Of a stretch of 64,000 nucleotides of DNA, positions 16,422-24,755 are shown piece after piece. A model generated the notes under the pieces. That model did not search any database, had not been told where the DNA came from, and was given only the letters and a program-made list of their open reading frames with translations. How positions within the stretch are numbered: position 1 is the stretch's first letter; every line of letters starts with the position of its first letter. A program made the position numbers and the translations under genes. Location of the stretch: contig JAPZUF010000010.1 of the NCBI GenBank assembly GCA_027533395.1, positions 309,952 to 373,951 on the forward strand, given 5' to 3'. This DNA is from Cyclobacteriaceae bacterium (GTDB lineage: Bacteria > Bacteroidota > Bacteroidia > Cytophagales > Cyclobacteriaceae).

Positions 16422-16502
16422 CAACAAAGCCTGCTCACCATTGCATGCGCAAATTATTTTAACTTTAAAAAAAGAATAGCCACAGCGCGTATACAAACTG
16501 TT
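16422..16502 (+). repeat. 81-bp direct repeat, copy B
   Basis: Same orientation and length as copy A at 15575-15655, start-to-start distance 847 bases, five substitutions. It begins 13 bases after the amidotransferase-like gene stop and ends 2 bases before the start codon of the next gene, so the whole upstream region of that oxidoreductase gene is repeat. Its last bases give GTTAGAT. Confidence 0.93.
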
Positions 16503-16504
16503 AG

Positions 16505-17581
16505 ATGAAGGAAGTGGATTGCATCATTGTAGGAGGAGGCTTGGCAGGTTGCTGCCTGGCATTAGCCCTCCATCAAAAAGAAAAAAACATTCTGGTTTAT
16601 GCAGAAGAAGCCAACCAAAGTAGCGCAGTGGCAGCGGGCTTGTTCAATCCTATAACAGGTAAAATGCTAACCAAAACATGGCAAGCCGATTTGGTTTTCA
16701 AAACCCTACATCAATTTTATGCTGATGCAGAAAAATTACTGCAACAAAAATTCTTTTATCCAAAACCCATCTACAGGCCGTTTCTATCTATCGAAGAACA
16801 AAACAATTGGATGGCCCAAAGTCAGGAACCCAAACTGGCAGCCTTTATCAAAAAAATGTTTTTGCAATCTACCCATACGCAAGGGGTTAAAGACTCTTTC
16901 GGAGGTATTTTACTGCAACAAACAGGATTTGTAGATACACAAATCTTTATGCACGCATGTAAGCAATATTTTCAACAACAAAATAAATGGCTAAACGAAA
17001 AGTTTAAATACGATGCCTTGCAATTAGCCAACGATTCTTCCATTCAATACCACACAATAAAAGCCCAACACATCGTTTTTTGCGAAGGCACAAACAGTTT
17101 ACAAAATCCTTATTTTAATTGGGTGCCTATAAAACCTTTAAAGGGCGAAACTTTAACTATACAAACGGATTTCCAAACCGATTTTATTATAAACAGAGGT
17201 GTATATGCTGTACCATTAAAGCAAGCCCAACAATTTAAAATTGGAGCAACCTACGATCATCGAATTGAAAGCCAAAGTATTACCGAAGAAGCCAAAAGAG
17301 AAATACAAGAAAAATGGGAAGCCATTGCCGAGTTACCCTACCAAGTCATAAATCAAAACTGGGGAATAAGACCCACCAGCCCCGATAGAAAACCAATTAT
17401 CGGATTACATCCTCAACATAAAACAATGGCCATTTTAAATGGTTTAGGTACAAAAGGCGTAAGCCTGGCACCATTAGCAGCAGTATATTTGTCGGATAAA
17501 ATGATAAATCAAAACGATAACTCGATATACGATGCCATGAATGTAAGTCGTTATTATTCTTTATATTGGAAGTCGCTTTAG
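16505..17581 (+). CDS. FAD-dependent oxidoreductase of the D-amino-acid oxidase (DadA/MnmC-C) type
   Basis: This 358-residue flavoprotein begins with the FAD dinucleotide-binding motif IIVGGGLAGCCLALAL (residues 7-22) and an early SSAVAAGLFNPITGKML stretch that is typical of the family. Near the C-terminus it has WGIRPTSPDRKPIIG and NGLGTKGVSLAPLAA, the usual flavin-contacting end of DAO-type oxidases. Members oxidise amines or amino acids, or act on modified tRNA bases (MnmC C-domain), so the substrate is open. It is cytosolic, starts directly behind direct repeat B, and ends 5 bases before the start of the large TolB-like gene, with which it may be co-transcribed. Confidence 0.85.
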   Translation: MKEVDCIIVGGGLAGCCLALALHQKEKNILVYAEEANQSSAVAAGLFNPITGKMLTKTWQADLVFKTLHQFYADAEKLLQQKFFYPKPIYRPFLSIEEQNNWMAQSQEPKLAAFIKKMFLQSTHTQGVKDSFGGILLQQTGFVDTQIFMHACKQYFQQQNKWLNEKFKYDALQLANDSSIQYHTIKAQHIVFCEGTNSLQNPYFNWVPIKPLKGETLTIQTDFQTDFIINRGVYAVPLKQAQQFKIGATYDHRIESQSITEEAKREIQEKWEAIAELPYQVINQNWGIRPTSPDRKPIIGLHPQHKTMAILNGLGTKGVSLAPLAAVYLSDKMINQNDNSIYDAMNVSRYYSLYWKSL

Positions 17582-17586
17582 AGGGC

Positions 17587-20500
17587 ATGAAAAAGTTTGT
17601 TTTTTTAATTCTCACAACAATATTATTAAATGGTTTTAACCAGACATTCGCGCAGCAATCGCGCGAAACTTTTGGTAAGAATCGTTTCCAATACCGACCC
17701 TTCAAATGGGAATACCTTAGCGGAGAAAACTTCGATGTTTATTATTATGACGAACGCAAAGGAAATGCATCCGAAACACTTGAATACCTGGAAGGGGAAT
17801 TTGATAGAATAACAGACTTAATAGGTTTTCCACCCTACTTCAAAACAAAAGTATTCATTTACAATTCTCTAAGCGATTTAAGACAAAGCAACGTAGGTTT
17901 AAACCGAGCTTCAATGCAAGTAGGTGGTGAAACCGAATTCATTAGACCTTATGTAGAAGTTGCTTATACCGGAACCTCATCCTCATTCAAAGAAGAACTA
18001 CTTTTTAAAATTGCAGAATTGTTAGTTAACGAAATGATGTACGGAGGCAATCTAAAAGACGCCTTTCAAAATGCATTTTTGTTGAATTTACCCGAATGGT
18101 TTGTGCAAGGAGCCATCCACTATGCAGCTAAAGGTTGGAGCCCGGAAATGGATGATTATGCCAGAGAATTGGTGATGACAAAAAAACCAAGCCGATTTTC
18201 GCGCCTAGCAGGGAAAGAAGCAGCGCTGGCCGGCCAATCTTTCTGGAATTACATAGCCGAACGTTATGGCAAAAGCAGCATACACAATGTTCTAAATTAT
18301 ACACGTGTTACCCGTAACGAAGAAAAAAGTTTACAAATAACGCTGGGTGTAAACTATAAACGACTCCTAATCGATTGGGAAAATTATTACAAGCAAATGG
18401 CAACGCAGGTAAATGAGTCTTACCTCAATCCGGATAAGAAAAACTTACTTACAAAAAAAACAGACCAAACTATCAGCTATACGGCTGCCAAAATTAGTCC
18501 CGATGGCCGTTACCTTGCTTTCTCAAAAAACGATAGAGGCAGTTTTGTGGTAATCATTAAATCGCTCGAAACAGGAAAAGAAAAAACTATTTTAAGAGGA
18601 GGCACTAAAGTTATCAGTCAGGAGGTGGACAATTCTATTCCATTAATAAGTTGGGCGGATGCCAATAACCTCGGTGTAATCGGACAGAAGAAAGGTGAAT
18701 ATTGGTTTTGGTTGTATGATTTATCCACCAACTCTAAGTTGCCCCGACCACTTGAAAAGTTTAATAATATCCGAAGCATTAGTTTCAGTAATAACGGAAG
18801 ATTAGCAGTATTAAGTGCCGACTATGAAGGTAAAAACGATTTGTTCTTACTCAGCACCAGACGCGACAGAACAAGAAGACTAACCAATGATTCATTCGAT
18901 GATTTAGATCCATCTTTTATTCCAGGAACTAACAAAATAGTTTTTGCATCAAACAGAAATTCCGACACTTTACAAACCGGAAAAAAGGTTCCACTAAACG
19001 CATTAACCCATTACAGCAACTTATACATATACGATCTCGATAGCACAAAAAACTTATTAAAAAGAGTTACCAATACACTCAGTCACGACTTTGCTCCCAA
19101 AGCCGTAAACCAAGATGTTTTCTATTACTTAAGCGACCAACGCGGAATAGTTAACTTGTTTAAGTATAGTCTTTCTAATGGCATATACACGCAAGTAACC
19201 AATTATCGCACAGGTATTATTAGTTACGATTTAAATGCTGATGGCAATTACCTGAGTATCGTTACAGCTGATAAATTGGAAGAATCCATTTACATCGACA
19301 AGAATTTTGATGCCAACAGACAAATATTCACTCCTTCTACCAAACGCAAAGAATTACAACAAGCACGAGTAATTAGAGAAAAGAAAATACAAACACAAAC
19401 AGAAAGCGGTAAAAAGAAATCACTCAAAGAGTTGCTGAACGAAAGAATGAAAGCAGCACAGGATAGTGTAAAGAAAGAAAAAGAAAGCATCAATAAATTG
19501 ATTGACAAAGATTCAATTGAAATACCCAAATCCGATACCTTAATAAAACCAAACAATTCTAAACCCACTGTAGCGAAAGAAAATAATCTCAATACAGATA
19601 ACTACACTTTTGAAGACGAAGTTGTAAGCCAACCCAAACCAACAGAAACATTTTTAAACCGCTTTGCTAAGGCGAAAGCAAAAGAGAAAACTACCGGACC
19701 ATTCCCGTATGATCCAAAATTCAGCGCAAGTAATTTAGTTACTTCATTGGTTATAGATCCCTTGCGTGGCTTAGGCTTCCAGCTTGAAACACAAATGAAC
19801 GATATGTTAGAAAATTATCGTTTGTATGGTGGCTTAATGACAACCTTTGATTTTAGAAGTGGAGATGTGTATGGAGAATTTCAATGGTTGGCTCGTTACA
19901 TCGACTTTTCGGTGCGATACGACAGAAAAGCTATTCAATGGGAAACACTCCGTAGTTTTGATAACAATGATCCGGATAACTTCAGGTATTCATTAGATCG
20001 GATTGAGTTTGGTACTATGTTACCTTTAAGCGACAGAGCAAGATTTGCCATTAAACCTTTTGCCAGCATTGCTCGCTCTGTTAACATAGGAAGTCAAAAC
20101 AATTTTGGCGCTCCGCCTAATATTCGTCCTACTCATAATCCGTATGGAGGCATTAAAGCAGAGTTTGTATATGATAACTCCATCATTGGTGGAAATAATT
20201 TTGTGGAGGGAACCAGAGGAAAAATTTCATTTATTCACCACGAAAATTTTAAAACCAGCAGACTAAGTTTTAGCCAGGTTAGTATTGACCTTCGTCATTA
20301 CCAACGATTATATAAAGAAATCGTTTTTGCAGTTCGAGGTTTTGCGGGATCTTTCTTTGGCAATGCTCCCAAACAATATATGCTAGGTGGCATGGAAAAC
20401 TGGATTGGAAATGCAACTAGGACAGATGGAACAGACGCAGAAGGAAATCCGAACCCAATTGGCCTGCAACAAGAAAATCAAAATTTATTATTTGTTGAAT

Positions 20501-20904
20501 TTGTTACCAACCTGAGAGGATTTAATTACGGCACTTTGTTTGGGAACAACGTAATGGTAGCCAACGCAGAACTTCGTGTTCCATTGTTTAAAGTGTTAAG
20601 CAATAGCCCGATCAGTTCTTCATTCTTTAGAAATTTTCAGTTCACAACTTTTTATGATATTGGTACAAGTTGGTCTGGCGCGCCACCCTTCTCATCAGAG
20701 CAAAGTGTAAGCAACGATATCATCAATCAACCACCCTTTAAAATTGAAGTAAAAAATTACCTCAACCCGTGGTTATTTAGTTATGGAACTGGTTTTAGAT
20801 CTGTAGTATTGGGGTATTATGTAAAATTAGATGTAGCGTGGCCAGTTGAAAATTTTGAAAGACAAGATCCACGATTCTTCTTCACACTTGGCTACGATTT
20901 CTAA
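17587..20904 (+). CDS. TolB-like beta-propeller protein with C-terminal outer-membrane barrel
   Basis: I start at the ATG at 17587, preceded by AGAGG; it gives a clear signal peptide (MKKFVFLILTTILLNGFNQTFAQ). Residues about 25-280 resemble a gluzincin/peptidase-MA type domain (LPEWFVQGAIHYAAKGW), but the position normally held by glutamate in WF-x-EG is Gln, so it is probably inactive. Residues about 290-600 form TolB/WD40-like blades (ISPDGRYLAFSKND, LDPSFIPGTNKIVFASNRN, QDVFYYLSDQRG). A charged linker with a helical KELLNERMKAAQDSVKKEK part leads to a barrel of about 380 residues ending in FFFTLGYDF, with the terminal Phe typical of barrel insertion. It is probably an envelope protein; the role is unknown. 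Family layout is well supported. Confidence 0.82.
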   Translation: MKKFVFLILTTILLNGFNQTFAQQSRETFGKNRFQYRPFKWEYLSGENFDVYYYDERKGNASETLEYLEGEFDRITDLIGFPPYFKTKVFIYNSLSDLRQSNVGLNRASMQVGGETEFIRPYVEVAYTGTSSSFKEELLFKIAELLVNEMMYGGNLKDAFQNAFLLNLPEWFVQGAIHYAAKGWSPEMDDYARELVMTKKPSRFSRLAGKEAALAGQSFWNYIAERYGKSSIHNVLNYTRVTRNEEKSLQITLGVNYKRLLIDWENYYKQMATQVNESYLNPDKKNLLTKKTDQTISYTAAKISPDGRYLAFSKNDRGSFVVIIKSLETGKEKTILRGGTKVISQEVDNSIPLISWADANNLGVIGQKKGEYWFWLYDLSTNSKLPRPLEKFNNIRSISFSNNGRLAVLSADYEGKNDLFLLSTRRDRTRRLTNDSFDDLDPSFIPGTNKIVFASNRNSDTLQTGKKVPLNALTHYSNLYIYDLDSTKNLLKRVTNTLSHDFAPKAVNQDVFYYLSDQRGIVNLFKYSLSNGIYTQVTNYRTGIISYDLNADGNYLSIVTADKLEESIYIDKNFDANRQIFTPSTKRKELQQARVIREKKIQTQTESGKKKSLKELLNERMKAAQDSVKKEKESINKLIDKDSIEIPKSDTLIKPNNSKPTVAKENNLNTDNYTFEDEVVSQPKPTETFLNRFAKAKAKEKTTGPFPYDPKFSASNLVTSLVIDPLRGLGFQLETQMNDMLENYRLYGGLMTTFDFRSGDVYGEFQWLARYIDFSVRYDRKAIQWETLRSFDNNDPDNFRYSLDRIEFGTMLPLSDRARFAIKPFASIARSVNIGSQNNFGAPPNIRPTHNPYGGIKAEFVYDNSIIGGNNFVEGTRGKISFIHHENFKTSRLSFSQVSIDLRHYQRLYKEIVFAVRGFAGSFFGNAPKQYMLGGMENWIGNATRTDGTDAEGNPNPIGLQQENQNLLFVEFVTNLRGFNYGTLFGNNVMVANAELRVPLFKVLSNSPISSSFFRNFQFTTFYDIGTSWSGAPPFSSEQSVSNDIINQPPFKIEVKNYLNPWLFSYGTGFRSVVLGYYVKLDVAWPVENFERQDPRFFFTLGYDF

Positions 20905-20942
20905 ACACTTATTTGATTATCTTGCTTACTTAAAATTTTATT

Positions 20943-21821
20943 ATGGTAAAATCCATGACGGGCTTTGGTCAGGCAAACAAAGATGGTAATCAATTTAGTT
21001 TACAAGCAGAGGTAAAAAGTTTAAACTCTAAGTTTCTTGATTTAAATCTTCGCTTCCCAAAATCTTTATCAGAAAAAGAATTGGAGATACGAAATCTGAT
21101 AACAGAAAAATTAGAACGAGGAAAAGTAACGGTATCAATAGAAATACAAAAGTCTGCTTCTCAGCTTGCTCAAGTTCAGTTCAATCAAGAATTATTTAAA
21201 GTTTATTATCAATCTCTAAAAAATTTATCTGAAACGGTTGGAGAAAAGCAAACAGATTTGTTCAGCATCGCTTTAAATTTACCAGAAGTTGTGCAAAGTA
21301 ATGTTGCCAATCAGGTAAATGAAGAAGAGTGGTTGATGTGCAAAGAAGTTTTAACGGATGCCATTAGCAAATGTGATGCATTTCGACAGGATGAAGGAAA
21401 AGTTTTACACAAAAAGTTCGTTGAGTATATTCAAAACATTCAACAATCGGTTTTGAAAGTAAAGGAATTAGACCCTAAACGAATAGAAAAAATCAGAGAA
21501 CGCTTAAAGGGTAATATAACTTCCTTTTTTGGTGAAGAGAATTATGATAAAAACAGATTAGAACAAGAAATCATTTTTTATATCGAGAAGCTAGATATTC
21601 AGGAAGAAATAGTAAGATTAACGACTCATTTAAATTATTTCATTCAAGTGTTGAACGAAAAAAATTCCAACGGTAAAAAATTAAATTTCATCGCTCAAGA
21701 AATTGGAAGAGAGATTAATACGATTGGCAGCAAAAGTAACGATGCCGATATGCAAAAAGAAGTAGTATTGATGAAAGAAGAATTAGAAAAAATTAAAGAG
21801 CAACTCAATAATATTTTATAA
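20943..21821 (+). CDS. yicC: YicC/YloC-family endoribonuclease
   Basis: The 292-residue cytosolic protein opens with the family signature VKSMTGFGQA and EVKSLNSKFLDLNLRFP, and ends with the DUF1732 domain: LNEKNSNGKKLNFIAQEIGREINTIGSKSNDADMQKEVV. YicC proteins have been described as endoribonucleases linked to small-RNA turnover and stationary phase in enterobacteria; the role in Bacteroidota is less clear. Length is normal. It follows the TolB-like gene by 38 bases and precedes the CDGSH gene by one base, so it is likely part of a short plus-strand unit. Confidence 0.93.
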   Translation: MVKSMTGFGQANKDGNQFSLQAEVKSLNSKFLDLNLRFPKSLSEKELEIRNLITEKLERGKVTVSIEIQKSASQLAQVQFNQELFKVYYQSLKNLSETVGEKQTDLFSIALNLPEVVQSNVANQVNEEEWLMCKEVLTDAISKCDAFRQDEGKVLHKKFVEYIQNIQQSVLKVKELDPKRIEKIRERLKGNITSFFGEENYDKNRLEQEIIFYIEKLDIQEEIVRLTTHLNYFIQVLNEKNSNGKKLNFIAQEIGREINTIGSKSNDADMQKEVVLMKEELEKIKEQLNNIL

Positions 21822-21822
21822 A

Positions 21823-22044
21823 ATGGCAAGTACTAAAATTATAGTTAACAACAACGGTTCGCTTAAAATTGAAGGCGATTTTGAAATAGTAGACACTAAC
21901 GGTGGCATATATAATTTACAAGGACGAACTTTACTTTCGCTTTGCCGTTGTGGTTTATCAAATAATAAACCTTTTTGCGATGGCGCCCATAAAGGAAAAT
22001 TTGAACATGAAGCTATCGCGTTTGAATTACCTCCTAAAAAATAA
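21823..22044 (+). CDS. CDGSH iron-sulfur domain protein
   Basis: A 73-residue protein with the complete CDGSH ligand pattern C-x-C-x2-S-x3-P-x-C-D-G-x-H, seen as CRCGLSNNKPFCDGAHKG. In this family three cysteines and one histidine hold a labile 2Fe-2S cluster used in redox sensing or cluster transfer. The N-terminal half (IIVNNNGSLKIEGDFEIVDTNG) is the usual beta-part of the single-domain bacterial form. It begins one base after the yicC stop and is convergent with the ureohydrolase-like gene, one base away. Confidence 0.93.
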   Translation: MASTKIIVNNNGSLKIEGDFEIVDTNGGIYNLQGRTLLSLCRCGLSNNKPFCDGAHKGKFEHEAIAFELPPKK

Positions 22045-22045
22045 C

Positions 22046-23182
22046 TCAACCAAGTTTAGCTAAAGTTGAAATATATCGCTCAGGTACATCACCTTTAGTT
22101 GCGGCTAAATAATCAGCATAGCTACATGGAATAATACTATTTCGTGCAAATTTTTCTTTGCCTTGCGGATAAGGAACTTCCATCCACCACTTTTCACTCA
22201 TCTTACTTTTGTAAAATGAAATGGAAGAAGGCTCAGCTGGCATCGAAACAGTAAACTTTAAGAAATCATTGCTTTTTACATTTTGCTCGTTTTTCCTATT
22301 GTAAAAACCTTCTATGAAATACCATATCATAGTAGCAATTACGGATGCAGTTTGATGATTGGTCTGGTCCTTCTCAACTTGATAACCATAAAATCCTGCT
22401 GAGCTTAACTTTTCATTATGTCCGGCATACCAACATATTTGGCAAGCTTCCTCACCCGTTAAACCAAATGGCTGCGGATTATATTGTCCAGGAGCATCGG
22501 CAGAACGAATGGCAGCTATATCAAATGAAAGTAGATCAGCATGGCGAATAGCAGGTTCCATTTCTTGTAAGTTGTTGCGCATTTGCCCGATTCTAAATGC
22601 TTCGAAATACAACTTTTCTAAAACTGAAACCGAAACAGGATCAATCAGATAAGATTGATAAGCCATGTGAATATAATTGAATAAGAAATTGGGTTCATGC
22701 ATTAAAATTCTGTGGATGTGTTTTTGCTCCATGTTCGCTGATGGCTCATCTTCCAAATCCAAAAACGCATCTATGTTTAACAAGCTCACTAACTTATTCA
22801 AAGTTTCGTAGGCCGTATATTGTCCAAAAGTATAATCGTGTGTGCCGCCAATCAAAACGGGCAAAACATTTTGTTCTAAAATCATGCGACACACTTCGCT
22901 AACACGTGTGTAGTTTTCATCTTGATCGTGTCCAGGCTTTAAGTTTCCTAAGTCTACAATACGATAAGAGCCAGTGCCACGCTTTAAATTGTAAAGCTTT
23001 TTACGAATGGTATCAGCGGCCAAATTATTATCGGAACTTAAACCAATAATAGCAATGTGGGCGTCTTTAAAGTCTGGAATTTTATCTGTGTATGCTTTGA
23101 TGTTTTTATAAAAAGAGGAAGGAGACGATATGTCTTCATATAAACTTTCCTCAATGGCAGAGAAGAAAAGGGTTAAATCCAT
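22046..23182 (-). CDS. Ureohydrolase (arginase/formimidoylglutamase)-fold protein with altered metal site
   Basis: The 378-residue protein follows the arginase-family fold. The metal blocks are recognisable but changed: GGDHS is GGTHDYTFG, the DAHxD block reads IDAFLDLED (His replaced by Phe), and the SxDxDxxDP block reads LSFDIAAIRSADAPG (second Asp replaced by Ala). In active members these residues bind two Mn ions, so hydrolase activity is doubtful. Bacteroidota genomes often carry this divergent branch annotated as formimidoylglutamase; that reaction belongs to histidine breakdown, but no other hut gene is here. It is cytosolic and transcribed alone, with a 240-base spacer upstream that holds no other gene I can see. 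Confidence 0.75.
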   Translation of the reverse strand: MDLTLFFSAIEESLYEDISSPSSFYKNIKAYTDKIPDFKDAHIAIIGLSSDNNLAADTIRKKLYNLKRGTGSYRIVDLGNLKPGHDQDENYTRVSEVCRMILEQNVLPVLIGGTHDYTFGQYTAYETLNKLVSLLNIDAFLDLEDEPSANMEQKHIHRILMHEPNFLFNYIHMAYQSYLIDPVSVSVLEKLYFEAFRIGQMRNNLQEMEPAIRHADLLSFDIAAIRSADAPGQYNPQPFGLTGEEACQICWYAGHNEKLSSAGFYGYQVEKDQTNHQTASVIATMIWYFIEGFYNRKNEQNVKSNDFLKFTVSMPAEPSSISFYKSKMSEKWWMEVPYPQGKEKFARNSIIPCSYADYLAATKGDVPERYISTLAKLG

Positions 23183-23422
23183 AACTAAATATGGTTTGAA
23201 TGTACAAAGAAATTACTTTGTGTAAAAGCCGGGAATTTTGAATCCAATTTTCAATTGTGTACATGCAACTTCAGGCAAATCATAATGGATTTAGTTGCTA
23301 GTTAATCGGTTATTGAGAAATTCTAAAACGAGTTATTAAACAAAGTTCATTTGTAGTTATGATTAGAATTTAATTGAACGTTTAAAGGAATGTCTGGTCT
23401 CCAGCTCTAGGTAGTTTTGAGG

Positions 23423-23872
23423 ATGATGAAGGCATATATTCTTTTATTAATGACAATTGGTTTACTAGGTTGTAGTAAGTATGATGAGGCTGATATTCGC
23501 CATAAAAGTATTGGCATGTATGATGGTGTTGTGCGGCATTATAATTTGCAAAATGGAGCTTTAGTTTATGCGGGGCAAAGTGAAACTATTTCTTTCACCA
23601 TAGATAAAGTTGAAAATCCTTTTCATTTGCTTTTGGTAGTTGATGGCGTGGAATTTATCGGCACAGAGATACTAGGATCAAAGAATGCATATAATTTCAA
23701 TTTGGATAATGTAGTTTATAAGGGCATTACTTATTCTGGCTATACAGGCTGCGAAAATGAAAGAGGTATATTTGATGGTACTTATTTAACAGAAACACGC
23801 CAAGTTATTTTTTATCTTCAAAGACTAAACTCGCAAGAAGTATTACAATTTTCTGGAGCTTGGAGCCAATAG
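23423..23872 (+). CDS. Hypothetical lipoprotein
   Basis: I do not recognise this protein of about 149 residues. It begins with a short basic start, a hydrophobic core and a clean lipobox LLGC (MTIGLLGCSKYDE), so it is very likely an outer- or inner-membrane lipoprotein. The mature part has a beta-rich pattern with YSGYTGCENERGIFDGTYLTETRQVIFYLQ near the end. Two ATG codons lie at 23423 and 23426; an upstream TTG is less likely. It is followed 58 bases later by an outer-membrane-type protein gene on the same strand, which may share its transcript. Confidence 0.65.
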   Translation: MMKAYILLLMTIGLLGCSKYDEADIRHKSIGMYDGVVRHYNLQNGALVYAGQSETISFTIDKVENPFHLLLVVDGVEFIGTEILGSKNAYNFNLDNVVYKGITYSGYTGCENERGIFDGTYLTETRQVIFYLQRLNSQEVLQFSGAWSQ

Positions 23873-23930
23873 ATAAGTTCTGATTAATCGTAAGATTTGT
23901 TTCGTATATTAGAGCAAATATTTCTTAAGT

Positions 23931-24755
23931 ATGCTTCGGTATCTTTTACTCGTTGTTTTGCTAGCCTTACAGGCAAATCTATTTGCGCAACAAACAATCG
24001 TTATGCGCGATAAAACAAAAATTTCTGCTACAATTTTGGATGTAACTTCTGATAAATTAAAGTTAAAGGAAGGAGCAGTATCAACATCATTAGTGGCTGA
24101 GGTATATTATAAAGACTCTCTTGATGCTCAGCAAAACGATAGAATTGTTCAATTGATGCTGTATAAAGATATTCTAGTTTATGCTAATCAAAAACTAGTT
24201 TTAAAAAAAGAAATAGCTAAGTTAGATTTAACAAAAACTGAAACTTCTCCTCGCTCAGCCGAAGCTTCTGATCGCTATGAATTTACCGAACACAATGAAA
24301 TGTCATTTGGTTTTGGACTTGGTATAAATTATGGTGGAATAGGCGGGCAGTTCCAGTACTATCCTGAAAAACATATTGGTTTATTTGCGGGTGGAGGTTA
24401 CTCTTTGTTAACCGTTGGCTATAATTTAGGTGCTGAAGCACACCTTACTCCTGACAAATCTTTCTCCATGTTTTTTAGTGCCATGTATGGTACTAATGGA
24501 TTTATCATTGTTGAAGGTGCAAGTCAGTTTAATAAATCGTATACAGGATTCTCAATGGGTTTAGGAGCTCAATTCGCTAATGGCAGAAACCCAAAGAATT
24601 TTTTTAAAGCACAAATCATTCTCCCATTTAGACCAGATTACGATAGGGATTTAGATGCTTTAAAAAACAATCCTAGTATCATTTTTGAAGATGATCCTTG
24701 GCCTATTTTAATCAGTTTCGGTTATCATTTTGGTAATCACTCACGCGGTGACTGA
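23931..24755 (+). CDS. Predicted outer-membrane beta-barrel protein, function unknown
   Basis: The 274-residue product has a signal peptide (MLRYLLLVVLLALQANLFAQ), then a small beta domain with QTIVMRDKTKISATILDVTSDKLKLK, a pattern common in Bacteroidota envelope proteins that read as SPOR- or SH3-like strands. After a linker come alternating strands rich in Gly and aromatics (FGFGLGINYGGIGGQFQYY, LFAGGGYSLLTVGYNLG, GFSMGLGAQF), ending in WPILISFGYHFG, which fits an eight-strand barrel. I cannot name a family. Its last 15 bases overlap the convergent cysteine desulfurase gene. Confidence 0.65.
   Translation: MLRYLLLVVLLALQANLFAQQTIVMRDKTKISATILDVTSDKLKLKEGAVSTSLVAEVYYKDSLDAQQNDRIVQLMLYKDILVYANQKLVLKKEIAKLDLTKTETSPRSAEASDRYEFTEHNEMSFGFGLGINYGGIGGQFQYYPEKHIGLFAGGGYSLLTVGYNLGAEAHLTPDKSFSMFFSAMYGTNGFIIVEGASQFNKSYTGFSMGLGAQFANGRNPKNFFKAQIILPFRPDYDRDLDALKNNPSIIFEDDPWPILISFGYHFGNHSRGD

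Noticed and set aside
15575..16502. Integron attC sites (copy B ends GTTAGAT, matching GTTRRRY; both copies begin near AACAAAGCC)
   Set aside because: The two ends of each copy do not pair beyond a few bases, the left end deviates from RYYYAAC, copy A ends GTTGTTC, and no integrase gene is present. I keep only the direct-repeat observation.
23412..23419. TAGTTTTG, a perfect -7 promoter element
   Set aside because: It lies only 3 bases before the ATG of the lipoprotein gene at 23423, so a transcript from it could not include the start, and the -33 position reads ATG.
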